From Pontimonas sp. (GTDB lineage Bacteria > Actinomycetota > Actinomycetes > Actinomycetales > Microbacteriaceae): a stretch of 15,727 nucleotides of DNA. Location of the stretch: positions 1 through 15,727 of the forward strand of contig JAIOWW010000015.1 in the NCBI GenBank assembly GCA_021741925.1, read 5' to 3'. A program made the position numbers and the translations under genes. Shown here in pieces: positions 1-7,175 of the stretch (its first letter is position 1; every line of letters starts with the position of its first letter). The notes beneath the pieces were generated by a model. The model had not been told where the DNA came from and made no database searches. It saw nothing but the letters and a program-made list of their open reading frames with translations.

Positions 1-2250
1 CGTGGGGTAGACCCGAGGGAGTGGACCTACTCCAACATCGACCAGCAGAAAGCGTCGATGAAGCGCTACGCCGCGTCCTTCGACTGGTCCCGGGTGCTCC
101 ACACCTCAGACCCTGAGTACTACAAGTGGAATCAGTGGTTGTTCCTGAAGATGTATGAGAAAGGCCTCGCCTACCGCAAGGATTCCTGGGTCAACTGGGA
201 TCCCGTGGATCAAACAGTGCTCGCCAACGAGCAGGTTCTTCCCGATGGCACGTCTGATCGCAGTGGCGCCATGGTGGTCAAGAAAAAGCTGACCCAGTGG
301 TACTTCAAAATCACCGACTATGCCGACCGGTTGCTGGATGACCTCAACCAGCTAGAAGGCCGCTGGCCCTCCAAAGTCTTAGCGATGCAGCGGAACTGGA
401 TCGGTCGCTCCGAAGGCGCTGAAGTGGATTTCGTCATTGAGGGCAGAGACACTCCGGTCACCATCTTCACGACGCGCCCCGACACCCTGTTTGGTGCGAC
501 CTTCATGGTGGTTGCCCCGGACTCAGATCTCGCTGCAGAGCTCGCAGAGGGCTCCAGTGCAGAGGTTCAGACAGCTTTTGCTGACTACCTGGAGGTCACC
601 CAGAAGGCGACAGAGATTGACCGCCAGGATGCCTCCAGGGATAAGACCGGTGTTTTCCTGGAGCGGTATGGCATCAATCCCGTCAATGGTGAGCGCTTGC
701 CGATTTGGGCTGCCGACTATGTGCTCGCAGATTATGGGACGGGTGCCATCATGGCCGTTCCCGCTCATGACCAGCGCGACCTGGACTTTGCGCTGAAGTA
801 TGAGCTCCCGGTTCGTGTCGTACTCGACACCAACGCCCCGGTAACCGGAGCAATCCCGGTAGTGACCGAGGAAATGCTTGACTCAGGCGACATTCCGCCC
901 GCTGACCCTGTGAAAACGGGGGAGGCACTGGCCGGGGACGGCCGAATGATCAACTCGGGACCGCTCGATGGTCTCAGTAAACAGAACGCGATCACCAGGA
1001 TTGTGGAGATTCTGGAGGAAGCCGGCACGGGGCGCCGGGCAAAAACGTATCGACTGCGCGATTGGTTGATTTCCCGCCAGCGTTATTGGGGAACCCCCAT
1101 CCCGATCATGTACGACGCCGACGGTCATGAGATTCCTGTCGCTTTGGACCAACTCCCTGTGACCTTGCCTCCGAGTGAGGGATTGGACCTCAAACCCAAG
1201 GGTTCCTCGCCGTTAGGCGCGGTGACGGACTGGGTCGAGGTGGAGCAGGATGGCAAGACCCTGCGCCGAGATGCCGACACGATGGACACTTTTGTCGATA
1301 GCTCCTGGTATTTCTTGCGATTCCTCTCCCCCCACGATGACAGCCAAGCTTTCGATGTTGCTCAGGCGGAGAAATGGGCACCCGTAGACCAGTACGTGGG
1401 CGGTGTGGAGCACGCCATTTTGCACCTGCTGTATGCGCGGTTTATCACCAAGGTTCTCTTTGACTTGGGCTACGTGTCGTTCACGGAGCCCTTTACCTCC
1501 CTGCTCAATCAGGGAATGGTCATCCTTGATGGCGCCAAGATGAGCAAGTCCAAAGGCAATCTCGTCTACTTCACGGAGGAACTCGATTCCTATGGTGTCG
1601 ACGCCGTCCGCCTGACGATGGCGTTTGCCGGGCCTCCCGAGGACGACATCGATTGGCGCGATGTCTCACCCGTGGGATCGCAGAAGTTCCTGGCTCGTGC
1701 CTGGCGACTCTCGGGTGAGGTCTCCAGCGAACCCGGCGTGCACGTCAGTGGTGGCGATGTGACACTGCGACGTCATGTTCACCGGTTCCTGGCGGATGTC
1801 CCGGGTTTGATCGAAAGCTTCAAGTTCAATGTGGCGGTCGCTCGGACCATGGAATTGGTGAACCACACCAGGAAAACCATTGATCAAGGGCCCGGAGCAG
1901 CTGATCCTGCGGTCCGGGAATCCGCAGAAGCCATTGCCATTGCGTTGTCGATGTTCGCCCCTTACACCGCGGAAGATATGTGGGAGCGTTTGGGGTACGA
2001 GCCTTCTGTGGCCCTCGTGCGCTGGCCGAAAGCCGACCACACCCTTCTGGTTGAGGAGTCCGTCACCGCCATCGTGCAGGTGAACGGCAAAGTGCGTGAG
2101 CGCCTCGAGGTAGCTCCCACTATTGGAGGAGATGAGCTCGAGAAGCTCGCCATGGAATCACCGGCGGTGGTGCGGGCACTGGAGGGAAAGACTGTTGTGA
2201 ACGTGGTTGTGCGGGCACCGAAAGTGGTCTCCATCCAGGTGACCGACTAG
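1..2250 (+). CDS. leuS: Leucyl-tRNA synthetase, 5'-truncated by window edge
   Basis: Class I aminoacyl-tRNA synthetase that charges tRNA-Leu with leucine in the cytoplasm. The frame is open from base 1, before the first ATG at 58, so the true start lies outside. About 749 residues are present. Roughly the first 80-100, with the HIGH motif, are missing by comparison with usual bacterial lengths. The CP1 editing domain is visible: the threonine-rich TTRPDTLFGATF near 472-507 and the VPAHDQRD loop near 757-780. It is followed by RDWLISRQRYWG, the DTFVDSSWYFLRF segment and KMSKS at 1537-1551, which stabilises the transition state of adenylate formation. The C-terminal anticodon-binding helical region and small C-terminal domain (VNGKVRERLEV) run to the TAG stop. 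Nothing is missing from the visible part. The next gene, comEA, starts 84 bp downstream. Identification is firm. Confidence 0.97.
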   Translation, partial: RGVDPREWTYSNIDQQKASMKRYAASFDWSRVLHTSDPEYYKWNQWLFLKMYEKGLAYRKDSWVNWDPVDQTVLANEQVLPDGTSDRSGAMVVKKKLTQWYFKITDYADRLLDDLNQLEGRWPSKVLAMQRNWIGRSEGAEVDFVIEGRDTPVTIFTTRPDTLFGATFMVVAPDSDLAAELAEGSSAEVQTAFADYLEVTQKATEIDRQDASRDKTGVFLERYGINPVNGERLPIWAADYVLADYGTGAIMAVPAHDQRDLDFALKYELPVRVVLDTNAPVTGAIPVVTEEMLDSGDIPPADPVKTGEALAGDGRMINSGPLDGLSKQNAITRIVEILEEAGTGRRAKTYRLRDWLISRQRYWGTPIPIMYDADGHEIPVALDQLPVTLPPSEGLDLKPKGSSPLGAVTDWVEVEQDGKTLRRDADTMDTFVDSSWYFLRFLSPHDDSQAFDVAQAEKWAPVDQYVGGVEHAILHLLYARFITKVLFDLGYVSFTEPFTSLLNQGMVILDGAKMSKSKGNLVYFTEELDSYGVDAVRLTMAFAGPPEDDIDWRDVSPVGSQKFLARAWRLSGEVSSEPGVHVSGGDVTLRRHVHRFLADVPGLIESFKFNVAVARTMELVNHTRKTIDQGPGAADPAVRESAEAIAIALSMFAPYTAEDMWERLGYEPSVALVRWPKADHTLLVEESVTAIVQVNGKVRERLEVAPTIGGDELEKLAMESPAVVRALEGKTVVNVVVRAPKVVSIQVTD

Positions 2251-2322
2251 TCCACACAGTCCTTCGGGGGAAGATTCTCCCCAGATCCACTCTCCTCGAC
2301 GATCCTCAGAGTCACCTCGACA

Positions 2323-2334
2323 TAGCGTCCACGG
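2323..2334 (+). promoter_or_regulatory. Putative -10 box of a leaderless comEA transcript
   Basis: TAGCGT at 2323-2328 is followed by exactly 6 nt and then the ATG of comEA. No Shine-Dalgarno-like sequence lies just upstream of that ATG. The same TANNNT-N6-start layout recurs at three other unit-leading genes in this window. No convincing -35 box is seen 16-18 nt upstream. Transcription would start at or within a base of the ATG. This is inferred from spacing only. Confidence 0.5.
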
Positions 2335-3009
2335 ATGGGCGTAGCGAAGACACTGTGGGAAATTCTTGACCACCAACGACAAGAGCCGGCCATTCTTGAC
2401 TCCCGGGATACGGGAACGAGCAATCATTTTGCCAAGGCTCGGCCTTTTCGCTGGAAGGTTGGGGTGCGTGCGGCTCTCGTGCTGGTGGCGGGAGTCCTCG
2501 TTGTGGTGGTGGGTGCCAACTTCATGCGCTCGCTTACCCCGCCGCTCGAGCCTCTTCCTGTCGCGGAGAGTAGTGAGTCACCAAGCGCTGAGCCACTGGA
2601 GAACACCGTCATGGTGCACGTCGTGGGTGCTGTTGGTACACCAGGAGTGGTGTCCCTCCCGGAATCTTCCAGGGTGCAGGATGCCCTAGCGCTGGCGGGC
2701 GGTGCGCTGGAGGATGCTGATCTCCGCAGTGTCAACCTTGCCCGCGCAGTCTTCGACGGTGAGCAGATACTCGTCCCACGCGTCGGAGACCTACCCGACT
2801 CGTCGATTGGTGCGCTTGGTCTAGTGAGTCTCTCCCAGGCTGACCAAGCGACACTCGAGACGCTGCCTCGCATTGGTCCAGCCACTGCTGAGCGAATTAT
2901 CGCCTGGAGAGAAGCGAGGGGACCCTTTCGCAGTGTTGAGGATCTCCTTGCCGTTTCGGGAATTGGACCTGCAACCTTAGAAGGCCTCGCGGACCTCGTG
3001 GTCCCGTGA
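2335..3009 (+). CDS. comEA: ComEA family DNA-binding competence protein
   Basis: Membrane-anchored receptor that binds double-stranded DNA outside the cell membrane during natural transformation and hands it to the ComEC channel. Of 224 residues, about 1-43 are cytoplasmic. One hydrophobic helix spans about 44-62, followed by a Pro/Glu/Ser-rich linker. An SLBB-type domain (VMVHVVGAVGTPGVV, about 92-150) precedes a C-terminal double helix-hairpin-helix DNA-binding domain (about 164-224) with LPRIGPATAERI and VSGIGPATLEGL. This is the usual order for Gram-positive ComEA. The ATG at 2335 is chosen because it leaves a normal N-terminus and has a -10-like box 6 nt upstream. The stop overlaps the comEC start by 4 bases (GTGA), so the two are probably co-translated. 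Identification is firm; whether the cell is competent cannot be told from this pair alone. Confidence 0.93.
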   Translation: MGVAKTLWEILDHQRQEPAILDSRDTGTSNHFAKARPFRWKVGVRAALVLVAGVLVVVVGANFMRSLTPPLEPLPVAESSESPSAEPLENTVMVHVVGAVGTPGVVSLPESSRVQDALALAGGALEDADLRSVNLARAVFDGEQILVPRVGDLPDSSIGALGLVSLSQADQATLETLPRIGPATAERIIAWREARGPFRSVEDLLAVSGIGPATLEGLADLVVP

Positions 3010-5312
3010 GTGACTATCAGGCTGACCCGAAACCCAAGGATCTGCGCCTTCTTCTCCCGAGTCTCGTGGGGTGGGGTGTCGCAGCGGTGGGGATCTGGCT
3101 CAGGCCTGGATGGGGCGGGGTGGCAGCACTGGGGGTGGCTGCGCTCCTCGCTCTCCTCGCATCCCGAGGAAGGCGCAAACCGCCTCTCGCGCATGTGGCC
3201 ATGATGGCGGCCCTCGCTGGCCTCATGCTGATGTCGGTGGCGCTAGGTGCGCAGTATCGCGAGCACCCGGCGCTCAGTGCGGCAGAGGGTTCTGAGGTGC
3301 GCGTGATGGTGTCCTTGAGGGAGACCTTTACCCCCGGCGCACAGTCACTGGGCGTCACTATTCATCAGGTAGATGATGATGCCATCCCGGGGGCGGGGAT
3401 TGCGGCTGTGGTGGTGAGGCCTCAGCTGGCGGGGAGAACTCCCTATGGTTCAACGGCTCAATTTCGGGGATACCTTCAACGAGCTGACGCCTGGGACAAC
3501 GAAGGTTGGACGCTCCTCGTGCGTGGAGAGCCCGAGTGGGTTGAGCCACCCGGCTGGTTTCTGTCGGGATCGGATTCCCTGCGTAGAGGGCTGTTGGAAA
3601 GATCCCAGGCGCTCGAAGGTGACGGCGGGCGGCTTCTTCCCGGTCTTGCCATCGGAGACACCAGCGCTGTCGACCGGGGACTTGTGCAAGCGATGCGGGA
3701 CACGTCACTCAGCCATCTTGTGGCGGTGTCTGGAGCCAATTGCGCCATCGTGGTGGGCATTGTGGTCGGGATTATCTCGGTGTTTCGCGGCGGTGTGTGG
3801 ACCCAGCTTGTTGGTGGGACTCTCGCACTCGCTGGTTTTGTCGTCTTGGTCACCCCTGAACCCAGCATTGTTCGGGCGTCCATTATGGCCGTCATCGTTT
3901 TGGTGTTCCTGGCTCTGAATAAGCCGCTCAAAGGAATACCGGTGCTCGGGATCACTGTCCTCATCATCCTCGGGGTGAACCCCTGGATGGCGCTGGATTT
4001 TGCCTTCGCTTTATCGGTGCTCGCCTCCGGCGGGATATTGCTTCTCGTGGGCCCGCTGAGTGACCTGTTGAGCGATATCGCGCCCCGCTGGCTGTCAATC
4101 GTGCTGGCCATCCCCATCGCCGCCCAGGTCGCCTGCCAACCGGTGCTCATTCTGTTGAACCCCGTGGTTCCGGTGTGGTCGGTAGTAGCTAACGCTCTGG
4201 CGGCGCCGGCAGCTCCTATCGCCACAATTCTCGGGATGTTAGTCAGCCTTCTCGGGCCATTCATCCCTCTAGCTGCTGATGCCCTCGCCTGGTTGGCATG
4301 GTGGCCTTCTGCCTTCGTGGCATTTGTCGGCAGGTTCTTTGCGTCGTTTGCTCTGGTGAGCATTCCCTTCGCACCGGGGATACCTGGCGTGCTGCTCATG
4401 GCTGGTCTGGCGTATGGGGGAGTCGCCACCCTTCTGCTGAAACACCCAGTCCATCGGCTCTGGCGTCGCCTTTCTGGTGTGCTCATGTCGGTGTCGTTAG
4501 CAATCGTTGTGCTCGGCTACCAGGTACCGGGGATTGTCGCCTCCGCGTCGGTTCCCAAGGACTGGGTGATTGCCCAGTGTGACGTGGGACAAGGAGATGC
4601 CCTGCTTATTCGCACCGCCGAAAGAACCATTCTGATTGACACGGGGAAATACCCCGAGAAACTCAGTTCTTGCCTGAGATTCCTGGGAGTGGACCATCTT
4701 GACCTCGCGATCATCAGCCACTTTGATGTTGATCATGTGGGTGCGTGGCCGGTCATTGCGGACCGGGTGGAGCAGGTGTGGATGGGTCCCATCCTCGAGC
4801 GCGAGCATGCAGATATTGCGAACGCACTGAAGTCCGCTGGCGCAACAGTTCTTCAGGTCAGCGCGGGGACCAGCCTCGAGGTCGGCGACTATCGCCTCCG
4901 GGTGCTCTGGCCTCCGACTCAGTCGTTCGTTGACCCCGGCAACGATTCCAGCGTGGTGATTGCCGTGGAGGGCGCTCCGGGGTGTGAAGGCTGCATTAGC
5001 GCAGTGTTCTTGGGGGACCTGGGTGAAAAACCCCAGCGGATAGTGATGGGGCGCGAGGATTTCGCACCAGTCGATATGGTCAAGGTGAGCCATCACGGTT
5101 CGAGAGACCAGTTCGAGGGTTTGTATCGCGTCTTGTCGGCTGAGATTGGTCTTATAGGGGTGGGGGAGGAGAACACCTACGGGCATCCCACGAGGGGGGC
5201 TCTCGAGATCCTCGAGGCCTCGGGGACCACACCGCTTCAGTCTGATGAGCGAGGAATTGTGACGGTGAGCTCCACCGCGACCGGGAAACTCACCATCTGG
5301 AGCGAAAGGTGA
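3006..5312 (+). CDS. comEC: ComEC/Rec2 DNA-uptake channel with C-terminal MBL domain
   Basis: Polytopic membrane protein thought to carry single-stranded DNA across the cytoplasmic membrane during transformation. It has 768 residues, full length for the family. Hydrophobic helices lie at about 16-82. A soluble OB-like stretch follows (about 95-180), then the competence domain with LSHLVAVSGAN (about 235-245) and many membrane helices to about 510. The C-terminal metallo-beta-lactamase-like domain (about 519-768) shows CDVGQGDALLI, a metal site SHFDVDH (H572, D574, D576, H577), FLGDLG, VSHHGSRD and YGHPT. The metal-binding residues look intact, so this domain could be a nuclease, as proposed for other ComEC proteins. 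The start is the GTG at 3006, nested in the comEA stop. The MBL motif reads HFDVDH, close to the more usual HxDADH. Confidence 0.94.
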   Translation: MSDYQADPKPKDLRLLLPSLVGWGVAAVGIWLRPGWGGVAALGVAALLALLASRGRRKPPLAHVAMMAALAGLMLMSVALGAQYREHPALSAAEGSEVRVMVSLRETFTPGAQSLGVTIHQVDDDAIPGAGIAAVVVRPQLAGRTPYGSTAQFRGYLQRADAWDNEGWTLLVRGEPEWVEPPGWFLSGSDSLRRGLLERSQALEGDGGRLLPGLAIGDTSAVDRGLVQAMRDTSLSHLVAVSGANCAIVVGIVVGIISVFRGGVWTQLVGGTLALAGFVVLVTPEPSIVRASIMAVIVLVFLALNKPLKGIPVLGITVLIILGVNPWMALDFAFALSVLASGGILLLVGPLSDLLSDIAPRWLSIVLAIPIAAQVACQPVLILLNPVVPVWSVVANALAAPAAPIATILGMLVSLLGPFIPLAADALAWLAWWPSAFVAFVGRFFASFALVSIPFAPGIPGVLLMAGLAYGGVATLLLKHPVHRLWRRLSGVLMSVSLAIVVLGYQVPGIVASASVPKDWVIAQCDVGQGDALLIRTAERTILIDTGKYPEKLSSCLRFLGVDHLDLAIISHFDVDHVGAWPVIADRVEQVWMGPILEREHADIANALKSAGATVLQVSAGTSLEVGDYRLRVLWPPTQSFVDPGNDSSVVIAVEGAPGCEGCISAVFLGDLGEKPQRIVMGREDFAPVDMVKVSHHGSRDQFEGLYRVLSAEIGLIGVGEENTYGHPTRGALEILEASGTTPLQSDERGIVTVSSTATGKLTIWSER

Positions 5313-5318
5313 TGGTGC

Positions 5319-5334
5319 TCTCAGTAGTCTGAGA
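5319..5334 (+). promoter_or_regulatory. Putative holA -10 box inside a short inverted repeat
   Basis: TCTCAG (5319-5324) and CTGAGA (5329-5334) form a perfect 6-bp inverted repeat around TAGT. A -10-like TAGTCT (5325-5330) lies in it. A transcript starting near 5336-5338 would have a leader of about 20 nt that carries the strong holA Shine-Dalgarno. No T-tract follows, so it does not look like a terminator. The promoter role is inferred; no -35 box is evident. Confidence 0.35.
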
Positions 5335-5344
5335 CATGAGAAAA

Positions 5345-5352
5345 GGGGAGGG
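5345..5352 (+). promoter_or_regulatory. Strong Shine-Dalgarno of holA
   Basis: GGGGAGGG lies 5 nt before the ATG at 5358 and fixes that start. It contrasts with the unit-leading genes in the window that have no such site. Confidence 0.75.
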
Positions 5353-5357
5353 TTGTC

Positions 5358-6371
5358 ATGGCAGGAGTTTCTGCGACCATCGTTCCCTGGCATGGCATTC
5401 GGGAAGCGCCGGTCATCCTTCTCTCTGGGACAGAATCTTTCCTTGCTGATCGTGCACTGCGCATCCTCACCGACCGCATGAAGTCCGCTGACGCCGGGGT
5501 GGAGATTAACGATCTTGACGCAGCGGACTACCAGCAAGGCGACCTTCTTCAGCTGGCAAGCCCGAGTCTTTTCGGGGAGCCACGCTTACTCAGGGTTTCC
5601 GCTGTCGAGAAATGCAACGACGCATTTCTGGAGGATGCACTTCTCTACCTCAGCACTCCCGAGCCCGATGTGGTCGTGCTGCTTCGCCACGGCGGAGGCA
5701 ATCGCGGCAAGAAACTGTTAGACGCCATTAAGGGCGCGGGGTCTGCGCTAGTGGTGGAGTGCAAGGAAATAAAGAAGGACGCGGAGCGCGTCACGTTCGT
5801 GCAGCAGGAATTCCAGCGTCATGGCGTATCCATCGAACCCAAAGCAGTTCGCGCGCTTGTCGACGCGTTCAGCACGGACCTGGCTGAATTGGCGTCGGCG
5901 TGCACCCAGCTCATCACCGATGTGGGGAGCGCGGGGATTACCGCCGCGACCGTCGAGCGCTACTACGGCGGTCGGGTGGAAGCCACCACCTTCCAGATAG
6001 CAGATCAGGCGATCTCCGGGCATTTTTCTGAGGCTCTGTCTCTACTTCGTCACGCCATGAACTCCGGCGTCGAGCCGGTCATGGTCGTGGCGGCTTTTGC
6101 GATGAAACTTCGCACCATGGCGCTCGTCGGAGGGGCGAGCGGGAGTATCGATGCAGTCGCAGGTGAGTTGGGAATGGCCCCGTGGCAAGTGCGCAACGCC
6201 CGCTCCAGTCTCCAAGGATGGGATCAAGCGGGACTCGGGTCCGCCATCCTCGAGGTTGCCCACACTGATGGTGCGGTGAAGGGCTCCGGCCCCTCGCCTG
6301 ACTACGCTCTCGAGAGAATGGTGCGAGTCGTGGCGATGCGGGGCGCCCCGATGAATCTCCGCTCTAGCTGA
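5358..6371 (+). CDS. holA: DNA polymerase III subunit delta
   Basis: Delta subunit of the clamp-loader complex; in the family it opens the beta sliding clamp during replication. It has 337 residues, normal for the family. The N-terminal AAA-like fold starts at about 17 with APVILLSGTESFLADRAL, the usual opening of HolA proteins. It continues through the ASPSLFGEPRLLRVSAVEK segment typical of the clamp-binding region. The middle carries the lid-like region with DLAELASACTQLITDVG and EATTFQIADQAISG. The C-terminal collar helices (about 215-337) include EPVMVVAAFAMKLRTMA. There is no Walker A lysine, as expected because delta does not hydrolyse ATP. The start is set by a strong Shine-Dalgarno 5 nt upstream. 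The gene lies 45 bp after comEC, a neighbour pair I recall as common in Actinobacteria. Its stop overlaps the convergent minus-strand gene by 8 bp. Confidence 0.92.
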   Translation: MAGVSATIVPWHGIREAPVILLSGTESFLADRALRILTDRMKSADAGVEINDLDAADYQQGDLLQLASPSLFGEPRLLRVSAVEKCNDAFLEDALLYLSTPEPDVVVLLRHGGGNRGKKLLDAIKGAGSALVVECKEIKKDAERVTFVQQEFQRHGVSIEPKAVRALVDAFSTDLAELASACTQLITDVGSAGITAATVERYYGGRVEATTFQIADQAISGHFSEALSLLRHAMNSGVEPVMVVAAFAMKLRTMALVGGASGSIDAVAGELGMAPWQVRNARSSLQGWDQAGLGSAILEVAHTDGAVKGSGPSPDYALERMVRVVAMRGAPMNLRSS

Positions 6372-6681
6372 GAGTCAAACCTGGCATTTTCCCGTCCCCA
6401 TAGGTGGCGCTCACCTCGGAGATGATGACCTGGTATCCCTCGTACCATTTCGCGTATTCCTTCTTCGCTCGGACATGCTCGGGAAAGCGCGCGAAGGTGT
6501 TGACCGTTTCTCGATCGGTAAAGAAATACACGACATTTTTGGCGGTCTTATCGTCTGACCACCACCGGTCGACCCCCACGAATCCCTCCAGGGACTTGGC
6601 GTAGTCATCGATGACTGCGTCGAGAGCAAAAAACTCGTCGTCAAGCTTTCCGGGGATGAACATGAAAGAGCAGGCGAACAC
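6364..6681 (-). CDS. Small ABM-like (antibiotic biosynthesis monooxygenase fold) protein
   Basis: A 105-residue soluble protein of unproven function. It begins MFACSFMFIPGKLDDEFFAL and continues through SLEGFVGVDRWWSDD and VVYFFTDRETVNTFARFPEHVRAKKEYAKWYEGY. That alternation of strand, helix, strand and an aromatic-rich second helix fits the dimeric ferredoxin-like barrel of ABM-type proteins. That family includes monooxygenases, haem-degrading enzymes and proteins of no known activity. No catalytic residue can be assigned. The start is GTG at 6681; an internal ATG seven codons in is an alternative. A -10-like CAGACT lies 6 nt upstream, right after the rpsT terminator, so it probably has its own promoter. 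The 3' end overlaps holA by 8 bp. The fold call is from recall of sequence pattern, not a search. Confidence 0.72.
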   Translation of the reverse strand: MFACSFMFIPGKLDDEFFALDAVIDDYAKSLEGFVGVDRWWSDDKTAKNVVYFFTDRETVNTFARFPEHVRAKKEYAKWYEGYQVIISEVSATYGDGKMPGLTLS

Positions 6682-6687
6682 AGTGCA

Positions 6688-6693
6688 AGTCTG
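6688..6693 (-). promoter_or_regulatory. Possible -10 box for the ABM-like gene
   Basis: On the minus strand CAGACT is followed by 6 nt and then the GTG start. It matches the TANNNT-N6-start pattern seen elsewhere in the window except for the first base. A promoter is expected here because a strong terminator separates this gene from rpsT. Weak evidence on its own. Confidence 0.3.
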
Positions 6694-6705
6694 GCAGGTG
6701 TCCGG

Positions 6706-6744
6706 AAAAAAGTAAGGGCCCCATCGTCACGACGGGGCCCTTAC
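6706..6744 (-). terminator. Rho-independent terminator of rpsT
   Basis: A perfect 11-bp GC-rich stem (6712-6722 with 6734-6744) encloses an 11-nt loop that can itself pair briefly. Read on the minus strand, the stem is followed directly by six T residues (A-run 6706-6711 on the plus strand). It lies 10 bp past the rpsT stop and before the next minus-strand gene. There is no T-run on the plus strand, so it acts on the minus strand. Confidence 0.93.
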
Positions 6745-6754
6745 CGCTGAAGCT

Positions 6755-7015
6755 TTAGAGTGCAGCTGCCTGCTTGGCGATTGCTGACTTGCGGTTTGCT
6801 GCCTGGTTCTTGTGCAGAACTCCCTTGCTGGCGGCCTTGTCGAGCTTCTTCGAGGCAAGCTTGACGGCTGCTGCAGCCTTGTCCTTGTCACCAGACTTGA
6901 TGGCTTCACGAGCCTGACGCACGGTGGTCTTGAGCTCGCTCTTGACGGCACGGTTGCGCTCGGTTGCCTTCTGGTTGGTCTTGATGCGCTTAATCTGCGA
7001 CTTGATATTTGCCAC
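6755..7015 (-). CDS. rpsT: 30S ribosomal protein S20
   Basis: Primary 16S rRNA-binding protein of the small subunit. It has 86 residues beginning (M)ANIKSQIKRIKTNQKATERN, the classic S20 N-terminus, and is rich in Lys, Arg and Ala, as expected for its helical bundle. The end is KGVLHKNQAANRKSAIAKQ. The open frame extends 13 codons further upstream to an ATG, but the GTG at 7013-7015 is the right start. It gives the conserved N-terminus and has AAAGGA 6 nt upstream. It is monocistronic: it diverges from lepA and is followed by a strong terminator. Neighbour lepA also concerns translation. Identification is firm. Confidence 0.97.
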   Translation of the reverse strand: MANIKSQIKRIKTNQKATERNRAVKSELKTTVRQAREAIKSGDKDKAAAAVKLASKKLDKAASKGVLHKNQAANRKSAIAKQAAAL

Positions 7016-7021
7016 GCTGTG

Positions 7022-7027
7022 TCCTTT
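7022..7027 (-). promoter_or_regulatory. Shine-Dalgarno of rpsT (decides the GTG start)
   Basis: AAAGGA on the minus strand lies 6 nt upstream of the GTG at 7013-7015. It supports this start over the upstream in-frame ATG at 7052-7054, which would place the S20 N-terminus 13 residues too far out. Confidence 0.75.
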
Positions 7028-7040
7028 ATGGTGTGTTGTC

Positions 7041-7067
7041 AGGCCCAGGGACATCCTGGTGGGGCCT
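7041..7067 (-). promoter_or_regulatory. Hairpin in the rpsT 5' leader
   Basis: On the minus strand, an AGGC/GCCT outer stem and a CCAGG/CCTGG inner stem enclose a 5-nt loop, with a small one-sided bulge. It sits about 14 nt upstream of the Shine-Dalgarno. S20 controls its own translation in E. coli, so a structured leader could serve a similar purpose here; that is inference. The 160-bp region between rpsT and lepA must hold both divergent promoters. I see no clear pair of -35 and -10 boxes for rpsT in it. Confidence 0.4.
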
Positions 7068-7175
7068 TGCGGCGAAAGTCAGGATGCGTTCCTAGCTTCA
7101 GATGAGAGGGCCTGAGGCTAAGCGAGCCAATCGGCAACGATACCAGGTGAAAGCGCCCGTCGCCAACGGTTTCGC

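Noticed and set aside
2267..2282. GGGGA/TCCCC inverted repeat after leuS as a terminator
   Set aside because: Only 5 bp with a mismatch-prone loop and no T-tract; too weak to call.
3476..4486. 336-codon open frame on the minus strand inside comEC
   Set aside because: It lies entirely antisense to a well-supported comEC, has a biased Arg/Pro/Thr/Ala composition without recognisable domains, and follows from third-position GC bias.
7052..7054. Upstream ATG as the start of rpsT
   Set aside because: It would add 13 non-conserved residues before the classic S20 N-terminus and lacks a Shine-Dalgarno, while the GTG at 7013-7015 has one.
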